Below, one piece after another: positions 48,555 through 57,224 of a stretch of DNA of 64,000 nt (within the stretch, counting starts at the first letter, position 1; every line of letters begins with the position of its first letter). The translations under genes were made by a program, and so were the position numbers. The notes beneath the pieces are model-generated. The model did not search any database and was not told the DNA's origin. It worked only from the letters and a program-made list of their open reading frames with translations. The stretch comes from Clostridium beijerinckii HUN142 (GTDB lineage: Bacteria; Bacillota; Clostridia; Clostridiales; Clostridiaceae): NCBI RefSeq assembly GCF_000621745.1, contig NZ_JHXK01000005.1, positions 248,001 to 312,000 of the forward strand. Reading direction: 5' to 3'.

Positions 48555-49850
48555 CTATTCAACATCATTCTTTAACAAATCATCATAAGACTCTCTTCTG
48601 CAAATAAGTCTTGTTTCATTATCCTTAACCATCACCACTGCTGGCTTTGGTATCCTATTGTAATTGCTTGACATAGAATAACCATATGCTCCTGTAGTCA
48701 TTATGGCTAGAACATCTCCGCTTTTAGCTTCTGGAATCTTAATGTTTTCCAATAATATATCCCCTGATTCACAGCACTTCCCTGATATTGTAACAGTTTC
48801 TTCTTTTTCACACTCAACTCTACTCGCAAGAATACACTCATATCCTGCATTATAAAGAGCTGGTCTTATATTATCAGTCATTCCGCCATCTACTGACACA
48901 TATTTTCTAACACTTGGGATTTCCTTAACTGAGCCTACAGTATATAAAGTTGTTCCTGCATTGGCTACAATGCTTCTTCCTGGCTCTATTGTAAGAATTG
49001 GTCTTTCCTGACCTGTTCTTGCACACACTTCATCAACTTTGTTAATTATTGTGCTACAATATTCCTCAGTACTTCTTGGTTCATCTCCATTGGTATAGTA
49101 TATACCAAAACCTCCACCAAAATCTACTTCTTTTATCAGGTAACCTAGGTTCTCTTTTGTATTCCTTACAAGTTCTAACATTATTTCAACAGCATCTTCA
49201 TATGGCTCCAAATCAAATATTTGGGAACCTATATGACAGTGTATTCCTGCAAGATTTATATTCTCTAAACTTATGGCTTTTTTAATAGCATCTTCTATTA
49301 CAGTACCAACTGGCGCAAAACCAAATTTCGAATCTATTTGTCCAGTCTTGATATACTCATGAGTATGCGCTTCAATTCCTGGTGTTATTCTTAAATAAAT
49401 ATTTTGTATCTTATTATATTCTTTAGCTATATCATTTAACGCGTCTATTTCGTAATAATTATCTACTACAAAGTTCCCTACACCTAGTCTTACACCAAGC
49501 TCAATCTCTGATAAAGTCTTATTATTCCCATGGAACATTACTTTTTCAAGTGGAAATCCAGATTTATGTGCAGTATATAATTCTCCTCCTGATACAACAT
49601 CAAGACACATATTCTCTTCCTTCAATAGTTTACACATTTGAATTGTCAAAAATGCTTTTCCCGCGAAAGCTACTCTATTGTTATTCTCTTCACATTTGAA
49701 ATATTTCCTATAATCCCTACAGTATTCTCGTATTAAAGCTTCATCAAATACATATAATGGACTCCCGTATTCCCTTACTAAATTTTTAGCACTGATGCCT
49801 CCAATCATTAATTGATTCTCTTGTATTTTCATTGTTCCAAACAATTTCAT
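48555..49850 (-). CDS. lysA: Diaminopimelate decarboxylase
   Basis: 431 aa. PLP enzyme converting meso-diaminopimelate to L-lysine and carbon dioxide, the last step of lysine synthesis. Alanine-racemase-like barrel with the PLP Lys in NRVAFAGKAFLTI near 64, HGNNKTLSE near 110, IHCHIGSQI near 205, GGGFGIYY near 245, PGRSIVANAG near 290, and the C-terminal domain with CCESGDILLE holding the conserved Cys and Asp. Start is ATG at 49850 with GGGGG 8 bases upstream; the longest frame begins 15 bases earlier at a TTG within that site. A lysine riboswitch precedes the gene, giving feedback control by its product. Confidence 0.96.
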   Translation of the reverse strand: MKLFGTMKIQENQLMIGGISAKNLVREYGSPLYVFDEALIREYCRDYRKYFKCEENNNRVAFAGKAFLTIQMCKLLKEENMCLDVVSGGELYTAHKSGFPLEKVMFHGNNKTLSEIELGVRLGVGNFVVDNYYEIDALNDIAKEYNKIQNIYLRITPGIEAHTHEYIKTGQIDSKFGFAPVGTVIEDAIKKAISLENINLAGIHCHIGSQIFDLEPYEDAVEIMLELVRNTKENLGYLIKEVDFGGGFGIYYTNGDEPRSTEEYCSTIINKVDEVCARTGQERPILTIEPGRSIVANAGTTLYTVGSVKEIPSVRKYVSVDGGMTDNIRPALYNAGYECILASRVECEKEETVTISGKCCESGDILLENIKIPEAKSGDVLAIMTTGAYGYSMSSNYNRIPKPAVVMVKDNETRLICRRESYDDLLKNDVE

Positions 49851-49998
49851 TTGATTAACCCCCAAATTATATTTTATTAGCTATTGCTTTATTGACTAAG
49901 TTACTTAAACTAAATCCCAACACCAATTTCAACAAAAAAATATCCACTTTCTTCGTTCTCTTTGAATTATTGCTGTTGTATTCCACTAATAGTTATAA

Positions 49999-50032
49999 TA
50001 AAAAACAAACGCCACAGAATATGTCTGTGACG
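49999..50032 (-). terminator. Riboswitch-linked intrinsic terminator before lysA
   Basis: On the minus strand CGTCACAGAC-AT-ATTCTGTGGCG (50032-50010) forms a stem with small mismatches and is followed by TTTGTTTTTTATTAT (50009-49995). It lies between the lysine aptamer and lysA, where the expression platform is expected. Confidence 0.75.
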
Positions 50033-50177
50033 AGCGGTAGATCTTTACGCTAAATTTATGCACAATATTTTCGTTAATTATCAATTCTTTACAAAAAGAT
50101 CAACAAATGAATTTGAAAATCTATATTAACAAAATCATTACTGTTCTTTTCAAACTGTTAATTTTCAACTGAAAAAA

Positions 50178-50352
50178 GTACCTTGTAGCTCAACACTCTT
50201 CGTGACAGTTATTCACATATTCTATGAATACCCAGAAAAAAATTATCGCATAATAATTTATTTTCTTCGGCCATAATACCTTTTAGCATAAATCAATGTC
50301 TGCCAACTACTTATGCCTACTCTTTATTACAGCACCTCTACCCCAGGTCATG
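50178..50352 (-). ncRNA. Lysine riboswitch (L box) aptamer upstream of lysA
   Basis: Read on the minus strand, the conserved L-box elements appear in order: GGTAGAGGTGC (50344-50332 region), AAGAGTAGGCA, AAAAGG, GGCCGAAGAAAATAAA near 50270, CTGGG near 50234, and AACTGTCACGAAGAGTG followed by GAGCTACAAGG near 50190. The order and core sequences match the Bacillus lysC lysine riboswitch (AGAGGTGC, AAGAGTA, AAAGG, GCCGAAGCAAATAA, CTGTC). Lysine binding should favour the terminator at 49999-50032, which lies about 145 bases further on, so the expression platform is unusually distant. Confidence 0.9.
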
Positions 50353-50518
50353 TTATATATTACATTATTAGAATTCTTTAACATTAATGATATTATAGAT
50401 CACTATCTGCATAATATCATTTTATTAAACTGTTACAAATATGATACCATAAATTAAACTTAAAGCAATACTTTTTTAACTTTAAATTAATGGTATAAAA
50501 CCCAAGTTTGTTGTATTC

Positions 50519-51193
50519 CTATTCTTTCCTATACTCATCCATAAGATCTCCCATAATACTTGCTGATGATGGTGGAGTAAAAGTTATAGCATTTGCTCCA
50601 GCTTGAATTGTCTCTTTAATTGACTCTTCTGTTGGACCACCAGTTGCTATTATAGGAAATTCTGGAAACCTCTTTCTGATATTTCTAACTATACTAGCGG
50701 TATTTCTTCCACCTGAAACATTTAGTATTGTAGCTCCAGCTTCAATCCTTTTAGCAATATCTTCATCTTCAGAAATAACTGTCACTATGACCGGTATATC
50801 TATGGTTGATCTAATCTTATTAACAACTTCATTACTTGTAGGAGCATTTACAACCACTCCCATAGCACCTTTAAATTCTGCATCCATAGCTAAATTTACA
50901 ACTCTTTTTCCTTGTGTTATTCCTCCGCCTACACCACAAAAAACTGGGACATCAGCTGCCATAACAAGTGCCTGTGTTATTACAGGCTGTGGTGTAAATG
51001 GGTATACCGCAATAATTGCATCTGCATTACTGTTTCTTATTAATGCTACATCAGTACTAAATAGCAATGACTTTATTCTTTTTCCAAAAATTTTGATTCC
51101 GCCACAATTCCTTATAACTGTTGGAACCTCAATTACATGATTTCTAAGCGTACCTTTTATTTGAGGAACATATTTAACATCTTTATTTGTCAT
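50519..51193 (-). CDS. TIM-barrel protein, function unknown
   Basis: 224 aa (beta/alpha)8-barrel-like protein with a phosphate-binding C-terminal region (IIATGGPTEESIKETIQAGANAITFTPPS near 180-212) resembling ThiG, IGPS or nitronate monooxygenase folds. Repeated strands end in Gly or Asp: DAIIAVYPFTPQPV, DVPVFCGVGGGIT, GATILNVSGGRN. It starts MTNKDVKYVPQIKGTLRNHVI with GGGGAGG upstream. Clostridial relatives are usually labelled only hydrolase or hypothetical. It does not contain the catalytic residues of a class I aldolase that I can identify. Its promoter region overlaps the DnaA-box region. Confidence 0.65.
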   Translation of the reverse strand: MTNKDVKYVPQIKGTLRNHVIEVPTVIRNCGGIKIFGKRIKSLLFSTDVALIRNSNADAIIAVYPFTPQPVITQALVMAADVPVFCGVGGGITQGKRVVNLAMDAEFKGAMGVVVNAPTSNEVVNKIRSTIDIPVIVTVISEDEDIAKRIEAGATILNVSGGRNTASIVRNIRKRFPEFPIIATGGPTEESIKETIQAGANAITFTPPSSASIMGDLMDEYRKE

Positions 51194-52044
51194 GATTTTT
51201 ATCCCCTCCCCATTAACTATTGGTTAGATTTTTATAATAAATTTCTCTAGTTATAAATTTTTATTTTATTATATTTATAATTATATTTTCCTATAAACTC
51301 ACACTCTATTAAAAGTTCCTTAAATTAGAACTATCTTTCTCATATATACTCACAATTATAATATTTTCAAAACAAATCACTTATTTTAGGTATAATATGT
51401 TAAATTCCATTAATTACTATTTATATTATACTACTTTCTCCTATTACTTAAAGTTAAATTTTATTTATCCACAATATCCACAGTTTTTATCCACAAATGT
51501 GTGAATATTGTTTATAAATATATATCATAAAATTTCTTAACAAGAAATCGCTAAGAAAGACTTTCTACAAATTTCTCTTATTATACTCAATTATCTCCAT
51601 ATTTATTGGAATCAAGTCTGTCATTACTTCTAAAATATTCATAAATAACTAATTGAATATCATATTTGACAATTAAGTTATCCACAGATTTTATACTATT
51701 ATCAACAATATACACAAGCGTTATGTTTACTAGCCTAAGGCTTAGTTTTATTTTATAATATTTAAGTTTGTCCACAAGTTTATTCACAAAATTTCTTGTT
51801 TAAGCGTATAATTACAAAATTCGATTCTAGAATTAAACATATTTATGTGGATAACAATAACAACAATAATATCAAAATACTATAAAATCCTTAAGAGTTT
51901 CTTAATACTTTGTTAATTTCTAAGTTATAACACCTTAATAAAACATTAAAGTATAAAGTAATATCTTGTGGTCTTTTCATTCCTATCATATACTTTTAAT
52001 CAGGAAATATATTCTTAAGTTACAGTAAAAGGAGATTTATTATA
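51194..52044. other. Gene-free 851-base divergent region with DnaA boxes
   Basis: Upstream of both the minus-strand TIM-barrel gene and the plus-strand DUF1700 gene. It is extremely AT-rich. The DnaA-box cluster at 51465-51854 is the only definable structure, plus an A/C-rich stretch AACAATAACAACAATAATAT (51853-51872) of the type found in unwinding regions. A 66-codon minus frame at 51587-51787 only mirrors the boxes and has no ribosome site. Confidence 0.6.
51465..51854. promoter_or_regulatory. Intergenic DnaA-box cluster
   Basis: Perfect TTATCCACA at 51465-51473, 51487-51495 and 51678-51686, and TGTGGATAA at 51846-51854. One-mismatch copies at 51474-51482 (ATATCCACA), 51768-51776 (TTGTCCACA) and 51780-51788 (TTATTCACA). 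Seven sites within 390 bases. The usual oriC neighbours (dnaA, dnaN, rpmH) are absent, so this is more likely a titration or regulatory cluster than the chromosomal origin. Confidence 0.65.
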
Positions 52045-53043
52045 ATGACCCAAAATGAATTTTTTAACATTTTAATGGATGGTTTAAAAGACTTTCCTGA
52101 AATAAAGCTGCAAGATATTATTTCTTATTATGAAAACTACTTTAAAATTAGATTAACTGTTGGAAGAACAGAAGACGATATATCAAAGGAGTTAGATAAT
52201 CCTAATTTAATAGTTAATAAACTTAGAAGTGAAAATTCACATATTACCGTTAACTTAGACAATTTAACTAATAGTTCTAATACTAAAACTAGCGATAAGA
52301 TTTCTAACATAGATACTACTGATATAGATATTAATAATAGTCATAGCAATGTATATGACAGTTTTAAAACTAACAGAAAGTTTGGTAATATCTATTCAGA
52401 AAACAAGAATGATTTAAAAACTGATTCCAACTTTAATGATTTTAAGTCTAATAATTCTTATGCTTCAAATGATTGTTTTTATGACCTTCATAATGAAAAT
52501 ATATCACTTGATATTCAAAAAAGCAATTATAAATGTGCTGAATTAAAAGAATCAAAATATAATATCAATAATGAGGATAAATTTAATCGCAGTGATGATA
52601 TTTCCTTCAACTCAGAATTTAATTTTAGTACATGTCAAATAAAGAATATTTTTAATACTCATAAATCTAAAAATAAGATTCCTAACTTTAATATAAATAT
52701 TATCTTAAAGATTTGTATTATAATCTTATCTTTAATAATATTGTTTCCAGTTATAACTGGTATTGTTGGTTGCTTTATAGGGCTTTTAGGAATAGCGATA
52801 AGTCTTTTTATTGCTAGTATTGGAGTGCTAATTGGTGGAACTTTTACAAACCTTTTTACTATTCCTAATATTCCAGCATTTGTCTCCAATTTTCCGTACC
52901 CAGTAATAGTATTATTTTCTTTGGGTTCACTCTCATTATCACTGCTTTTAATAATTATATTTTTCTACCTTTGTAAATTTCTTATATTAATTCTGGCCAA
53001 AATATATAACTTTTTAAAGTTTAAAGGTGGTGAATCATTATGA
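52045..53043 (+). CDS. DUF1700/HAAS family membrane protein
   Basis: 332 aa. Residues 1-75 carry the DUF1700 (HAAS) N-terminal motif (MTQNEFFNILMDGLKDFPE, IISYYENYF, ISKELDNPNLIVNKL). Residues 80-215 are Asn/Ser/Asp-rich low complexity and differ from the short linkers usual in the family. Two or three TM helices fill 220-325 (KICIIILSLIILFPVITGIV, PYPVIVLFSLGSLSLSLLLI). Such proteins are usually partnered with a PadR regulator and a DUF4097 protein and are thought to act in envelope stress. Here the PadR gene is missing upstream. AAAGGAG precedes the ATG. The stop overlaps the next start (ATGA). Confidence 0.85.
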   Translation: MTQNEFFNILMDGLKDFPEIKLQDIISYYENYFKIRLTVGRTEDDISKELDNPNLIVNKLRSENSHITVNLDNLTNSSNTKTSDKISNIDTTDIDINNSHSNVYDSFKTNRKFGNIYSENKNDLKTDSNFNDFKSNNSYASNDCFYDLHNENISLDIQKSNYKCAELKESKYNINNEDKFNRSDDISFNSEFNFSTCQIKNIFNTHKSKNKIPNFNINIILKICIIILSLIILFPVITGIVGCFIGLLGIAISLFIASIGVLIGGTFTNLFTIPNIPAFVSNFPYPVIVLFSLGSLSLSLLLIIIFFYLCKFLILILAKIYNFLKFKGGESL

Positions 53044-53966
53044 AAAAAAAATTCATTTCTTCTAATATGAAGATATTTATGTTAATATTATTGCTTCTAT
53101 CTATTACGTTCTATACTTCTGGATGCATTGCTCTAGTTCAAAGTGGCTACAAGCTTTCTAATTATGCTGATGAACTTCATATAAATCCTTATACATTGGA
53201 ACATAATTTGAATTTTAAAAATTTTAATCTCGACTTTAATACTTCATACTTATCTAAGGATTATGTCCTCAATAATAATGTCAATGAGATCGATTTTAAC
53301 TTAAACTCTCAGGATATTAAATTAGTTGATTATAATGGTGATGATTTAAAGATTCAAATCAAGAGTAACAATAATATTTCTAATGATTTATCTGAAATTC
53401 AAAGCGGAAGTAAATTAACTTTCAGCACTAGATATGATACTCCAAGTGATGCAAGTATTTCAGTAAGTATTCCTTATAAATTTAAAGACAGAAGAATTCT
53501 AAAAATAATCACAAGTAGCGGTGATATAAATATTTCTGGTTTATCGCTAAATACACTGAATCTTTCATCTGCTAGTGGATCCATAGTTCTTTCAGATTCA
53601 TTTTTAAATTATTTAGGATTAAATAGTTCCAGCGGAAACATAAATTTTAATAATATAGAAACATCAACTGAAACAAAACTATCTTCTTCTTCTGGTAATA
53701 TTATTGGAAGTGGTAATTTAGGAAGTATAATTGGAAATATCTCATCTGGAGATATTAATTTGAGGATCATTAATTATTTAAATAATATATCTTTAAGCTC
53801 TCATTCTGGATCTATAAACTTATCTATACCAGAAGGCTCAGGCTATAAAATAAACTATGAAACAAATTCCGGAAGTTTAAATTCGCCTAATAATCAATTA
53901 TCTTCTGGCGATGAAAGTTCTCTTATAAACATTACTACTGTAAGTGGAGATCTTAATATAAAATAA
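53040..53966 (+). CDS. DUF4097 family putative adhesin
   Basis: 308 aa. N-terminal membrane anchor or lipoprotein-like signal (MKIFMLILLLLSITFYTSGC, Cys near 29 fits a lipobox, TSGC). From about 70 the protein is a beta-solenoid of short repeats, each with a SSGDI/SSGSI/SSGNI motif (ITSSGDINIS, SSASGSIVLS, NSSSGNINF, SSSSGNIIGS, ISSGDINL, SHSGSINLS), the DUF4097 signature. Translation is coupled to the DUF1700 gene by an ATGA overlap. It probably sits on the outer surface; function is not established. A hairpin follows the stop codon. Confidence 0.87.
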   Translation: MKKKFISSNMKIFMLILLLLSITFYTSGCIALVQSGYKLSNYADELHINPYTLEHNLNFKNFNLDFNTSYLSKDYVLNNNVNEIDFNLNSQDIKLVDYNGDDLKIQIKSNNNISNDLSEIQSGSKLTFSTRYDTPSDASISVSIPYKFKDRRILKIITSSGDINISGLSLNTLNLSSASGSIVLSDSFLNYLGLNSSSGNINFNNIETSTETKLSSSSGNIIGSGNLGSIIGNISSGDINLRIINYLNNISLSSHSGSINLSIPEGSGYKINYETNSGSLNSPNNQLSSGDESSLINITTVSGDLNIK

Positions 53967-53972
53967 AAACTT

Positions 53973-54017
53973 TAATGCACAATGAACAGTCTTATATTAA
54001 TTGTTCATTGTGCATTA
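53973..54017. terminator. AATGCACAATG hairpin between convergent genes
   Basis: TAATGCACAATGAACA (53973-53988) pairs exactly with TGTTCATTGTGCATTA (54002-54017). It lies 6 bases after the DUF4097 stop and 13 bases from the end of the convergent chemoreceptor gene. There is no strong T run. Its core is shared with the hairpin at 44096-44150. Confidence 0.72.
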
Positions 54018-54029
54018 CGTTATATAACC

Positions 54030-55292
54030 CTATAACTTAAACTTTGAAATAACACTGCTTAGTTCTTCAGCTTTAATTGCTTCCCTACTTATCGTTTCAA
54101 CTACTTGTTTCATAGCTGTTGATGTATCATCTATTCCTTGTTGTATACTATGTGTGCTACCAGAAACTTCTTCAGAATTTTTTGCAGTATTTGATATGGC
54201 TGCGCTAACTTGTTCAATTGATGCATTCACATGCTCAGACATCTCAGCTATTTGCTTAGACATTGTACTTATAAATGCACCATCTTTAGTATATTGCAAA
54301 GCGATACTTCCATATCCCTCTAAATCTTCTTTTACATTAGTTTTAATAAAGCGAATTATTTCTTTGCTATTCTCTGAAAGATTATTAAATGCTTTTTCTA
54401 CTCTTTCTATTGTATTTTGTATTGTAATTACTGATGATGCTGACTCCTCTGCAAGCTTTCTCACTTCTTCTGCAACGACTGCAAACCCCTTACCTGATTC
54501 ACCAGCTCTAGCAGCTTCAATTGCTGCATTCAATGCCAATAAATTTGTTTGCTCCGCTATACTCGCTATTGAATCTGCCATCACTTTTATTTCTTCTACT
54601 ACCTTAGATTCTTCGATTGCTATCTTTATATGCTCTTCTTTCTCACGATATACAAGTGATGTATTTTCAATTGCCCTTTTGCTATTTTTTTCTACAACCT
54701 TAGCTCTTTCCTTTATACTATTTGAATTCTGATTACCTCTTTCCGCTTGTGCCTCTAATTCCTCCATATTAGCAGTTACTTGTTGAATTGATGCATAAAC
54801 CTCTTCAACATTGCTGCTATTAGCTTGTGTTTTTGAATCAATTTTTTCAAACTCTAGATTTATATTTTCTAGACTTGTTGATATTTCTTGAACAACAGCG
54901 GAGGCTTCTTCACTTAAAGCAGATACATTTGCTGCATTATCTGCACATAATTCTATCATATATCTTAGATTATCTTGAGCTTTGTTCAAAGCTTGTCCTA
55001 TAAATCCAAATTCATCTTTTCTTGTAATTGTAATATTAGTTGAGATATCATACTCGCTCATTCTTTCTGCTAACTTCTTTATTTTATGTAGTGGTGTAAT
55101 TATTTTGCCTAATGTTGTAACTACAAATATAACTCCTAATATAATGGAAATTCCTACAGCTATAATCGTAAGTGTTGTACTAGTTTTTATTCCTATTCCT
55201 ATTCCGATTCCCATTAATGCCATTATGAAATATCCAGAGAAAATTTTTACTCCAACAGATTGTAACAAGCTAATTTTTTTATCTTCATTCAT
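54030..55292 (-). CDS. Methyl-accepting chemotaxis protein without extracellular sensor
   Basis: 420 aa from ATG at 55292, chosen because GGGG (55304-55301) lies 8 bases upstream; a longer frame to 55319 lacks a site. Two closely spaced hydrophobic segments (about 8-28 and 34-58) leave almost no extracellular domain. HAMP-like region at 58-115, then the cytoplasmic coiled coil with the hairpin [19 protein letters not shown] near 250. With no external sensor, it may detect membrane state, pressure or signals passed by partner proteins. That is inference. Confidence 0.9.
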   Translation of the reverse strand: MNEDKKISLLQSVGVKIFSGYFIMALMGIGIGIGIKTSTTLTIIAVGISIILGVIFVVTTLGKIITPLHKIKKLAERMSEYDISTNITITRKDEFGFIGQALNKAQDNLRYMIELCADNAANVSALSEEASAVVQEISTSLENINLEFEKIDSKTQANSSNVEEVYASIQQVTANMEELEAQAERGNQNSNSIKERAKVVEKNSKRAIENTSLVYREKEEHIKIAIEESKVVEEIKVMADSIASIAEQTNLLALNAAIEAARAGESGKGFAVVAEEVRKLAEESASSVITIQNTIERVEKAFNNLSENSKEIIRFIKTNVKEDLEGYGSIALQYTKDGAFISTMSKQIAEMSEHVNASIEQVSAAISNTAKNSEEVSGSTHSIQQGIDDTSTAMKQVVETISREAIKAEELSSVISKFKL

Positions 55293-55630
55293 ATAAAACA
55301 CCCCTTCTTTCTGCTTCATCGTATAATTAATACTTATATTTAATTTTACTAAAATTATTTATACTTTAATTTTTAACAAATATAATTATCTAATATCTAA
55401 AAGATTTCCTAACTATAGTTAATATTAATCTGTACTAAATATAATTCACTGTAATCGTTCTACCACTTTTTAATATTTAATGTAAAATTTCTACTTTTTT
55501 ATACACATATTAGCATATCATGCGATTTTTTTATTTTCAACCATATTGATTAAAGTTTCATGTTATTTTAAGTTTAACTAGATTTAGCTTAATGAGGTTC
55601 ATATATAATATTATTTCTAATCATTCACTA

Positions 55631-55728
55631 AGATATATATATTGCTATTGAATTTCTACATTTGTCTTAACTTAGGACTTACCTGACTGAAATTTAAAAT
55701 GTAAATTTATTATTGCAACATATATATT
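55631..55728. repeat. Imperfect inverted-repeat element, inverted copy E
   Basis: Read on the minus strand it begins ATATATGTTGCAATAATAAA, continues with TTTACATTTTAAATTTCAG and ends with ATAGCAATATATATATCT. It is the best match to copies A and C. It lies directly next to copy D, with an overlap of about 9 bases. Confidence 0.6.
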
Positions 55729-55820
55729 ATATTTTTAGTGATAAATTTACATATATAAACCTTACAAGTTAAGTTACAAATTAAAACTAAAATTGTATAA
55801 ACTTAATTGTAATATATTCC
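55720..55820. repeat. Imperfect inverted-repeat element, copy D
   Basis: About 101 bases starting ATATATTATATTTTTAGTGA. The right end AATTGTATAAACTTAATTGT resembles the right end of copy A (GATTGTATAAATTTAATTGC). The left part is diverged. The rest of the 646-base spacer 55293-55938 has no gene that I can support. Confidence 0.55.
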
Positions 55821-55938
55821 TAAATAAATTACTCTATTATTAATTATTATTGTAAAATGTGATAAACTATATATATTAAATTGAACATGCTTGTAAAAAA
55901 TTAGAATAAATTTTAAATATAAATCGGGGGGGCTAGAA

Positions 55939-57129
55939 ATGATATCAAATAAAATGAAATCTCTTGTTGCAAATAATTCCATTATAAGAGCTATGTTTGA
56001 AGAAGGAAAAAGATTATCTGAAATATATGGAGAAGAAAATGTTTTCGATTATAGTATAGGAAATCCAAACGTTGAACCTCCAAGTAAAGTAAAGGAAGTT
56101 ATCTTTGAAATCTTGAATGAAGAAACACCAAATTTAGTACATGGTTATATGAATAATTCTGGCTATGAGGATGTTAGAACGAATATAAGTGATTTTATAA
56201 ACAAAAAACATAATTTAACACTTTCAAAAGATAATATTGTTATGACTTGTGGGGCTGCCGGCGGATTAAATATAATTTTAAAATCTATATTAAATCCTGA
56301 TGACGAAGTTGTTACCTTTTCTCCTTACTTTGGAGAATATGGAAACTATGTAAGAAACTTTGATGGCAAACTAGTAACTTGTCCTACTAATACTGAAACT
56401 TTTGAGCCTGACTTAAAGGCTTTAAGTGAAGTTATTACTCCTAGAACAAAAGCTTTAATAATAAACAATCCAAATAATCCTACTGGTGTTATTTACTCAG
56501 AAAAAGCAATAAAAGATTTAGCAGTGTTACTTAATAATAAGCAAGAAGAATTTAATACATCAATATATTTAATCTCTGATGAACCATACAGAGAAATTGT
56601 TTATGATGATATTGAAGTCCCTTGTATCTTAAAATATTATGATAATACTTTCATCGGATACTCTTATAGCAAATCTTTATCTTTGCCTGGTGAACGTATT
56701 GGTTATGTAGTTGCTAGCTCATCTATGGCTGATTTTACAGATATGATGGCTTCACTAAACATTGCAACTAGAATTTTAGGATTTGTAAATGCTCCATCTT
56801 TATTCCAAAGAGTAATTGCAAAATCCTTAGATGCTGAAGTAGATGTAAATATTTATAAGAAAAATCGTGATCTTTTATATAATCATTTAATATCTCTTGG
56901 TTTCACTTGCGTTAAACCACAAGGTGCATTTTACTTATTCCCAAAATCACCAATTGCTGATGATAAAAAATTCTGCGAAGCTGCAAAACAATTTAATTTA
57001 TTACTTGTGCCAGGATCTTCGTTTGGATGCCCTGGGCACGTAAGATTAGCTTACTGCACTTCATATGAGAAAATAAAAAAATCTTTGCCCGCTTTTGATA
57101 AGTTAGCTCCTCTATACAATTTAAAATAA
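55939..57129 (+). CDS. Class I/II pyridoxal phosphate aminotransferase
   Basis: 396 aa fold type I aminotransferase, best described as aspartate aminotransferase-like. DYSIGNPNVEPPSKVK near 32, MTCGAAGGLNIIL near 99, NNPNNPTGVIYSEKAI near 175 (Asn and Pro binding PLP), SDEPYREIVYDD near 213 with Asp and Tyr, and SYSKSLSLPGERIGYV near 240 with the PLP-binding Lys. C-terminal substrate Arg in GHVRLAYCTS near 372. The ribosome site is an unusual run of eight G near 55925-55932, about 7 bases before the ATG. Amino acid specificity is not defined. Confidence 0.93.
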   Translation: MISNKMKSLVANNSIIRAMFEEGKRLSEIYGEENVFDYSIGNPNVEPPSKVKEVIFEILNEETPNLVHGYMNNSGYEDVRTNISDFINKKHNLTLSKDNIVMTCGAAGGLNIILKSILNPDDEVVTFSPYFGEYGNYVRNFDGKLVTCPTNTETFEPDLKALSEVITPRTKALIINNPNNPTGVIYSEKAIKDLAVLLNNKQEEFNTSIYLISDEPYREIVYDDIEVPCILKYYDNTFIGYSYSKSLSLPGERIGYVVASSSMADFTDMMASLNIATRILGFVNAPSLFQRVIAKSLDAEVDVNIYKKNRDLLYNHLISLGFTCVKPQGAFYLFPKSPIADDKKFCEAAKQFNLLLVPGSSFGCPGHVRLAYCTSYEKIKKSLPAFDKLAPLYNLK

Positions 57130-57147
57130 TACTTTCTATAATTTAAG

Positions 57148-57188
57148 TAGATATAAATATTACTCAGATAATATTTATATCTATTTTT
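57148..57188 (+). terminator. Terminator of the aminotransferase gene
   Basis: TAGATATAAATATT (57148-57161) pairs exactly with AATATTTATATCTA (57170-57183), followed by TTTTTT. It lies about 20 bases past the stop. Confidence 0.82.
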
Positions 57189-57224
57189 TATAAAAGCATG
57201 ATTTCTACTATTTTTCTAAAAAAA

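Noticed and set aside
51587..51787. 66-codon minus-strand frame in the DnaA-box region
   Set aside because: It has no ribosome site, and its VDN residues simply mirror DnaA boxes. Composition matches the AT-rich spacer.
51465..51854. Calling the intergenic DnaA-box cluster the chromosomal origin
   Set aside because: dnaA, dnaN, recF, gyrase genes and rpmH are absent from the window. Boxes alone do not define oriC.
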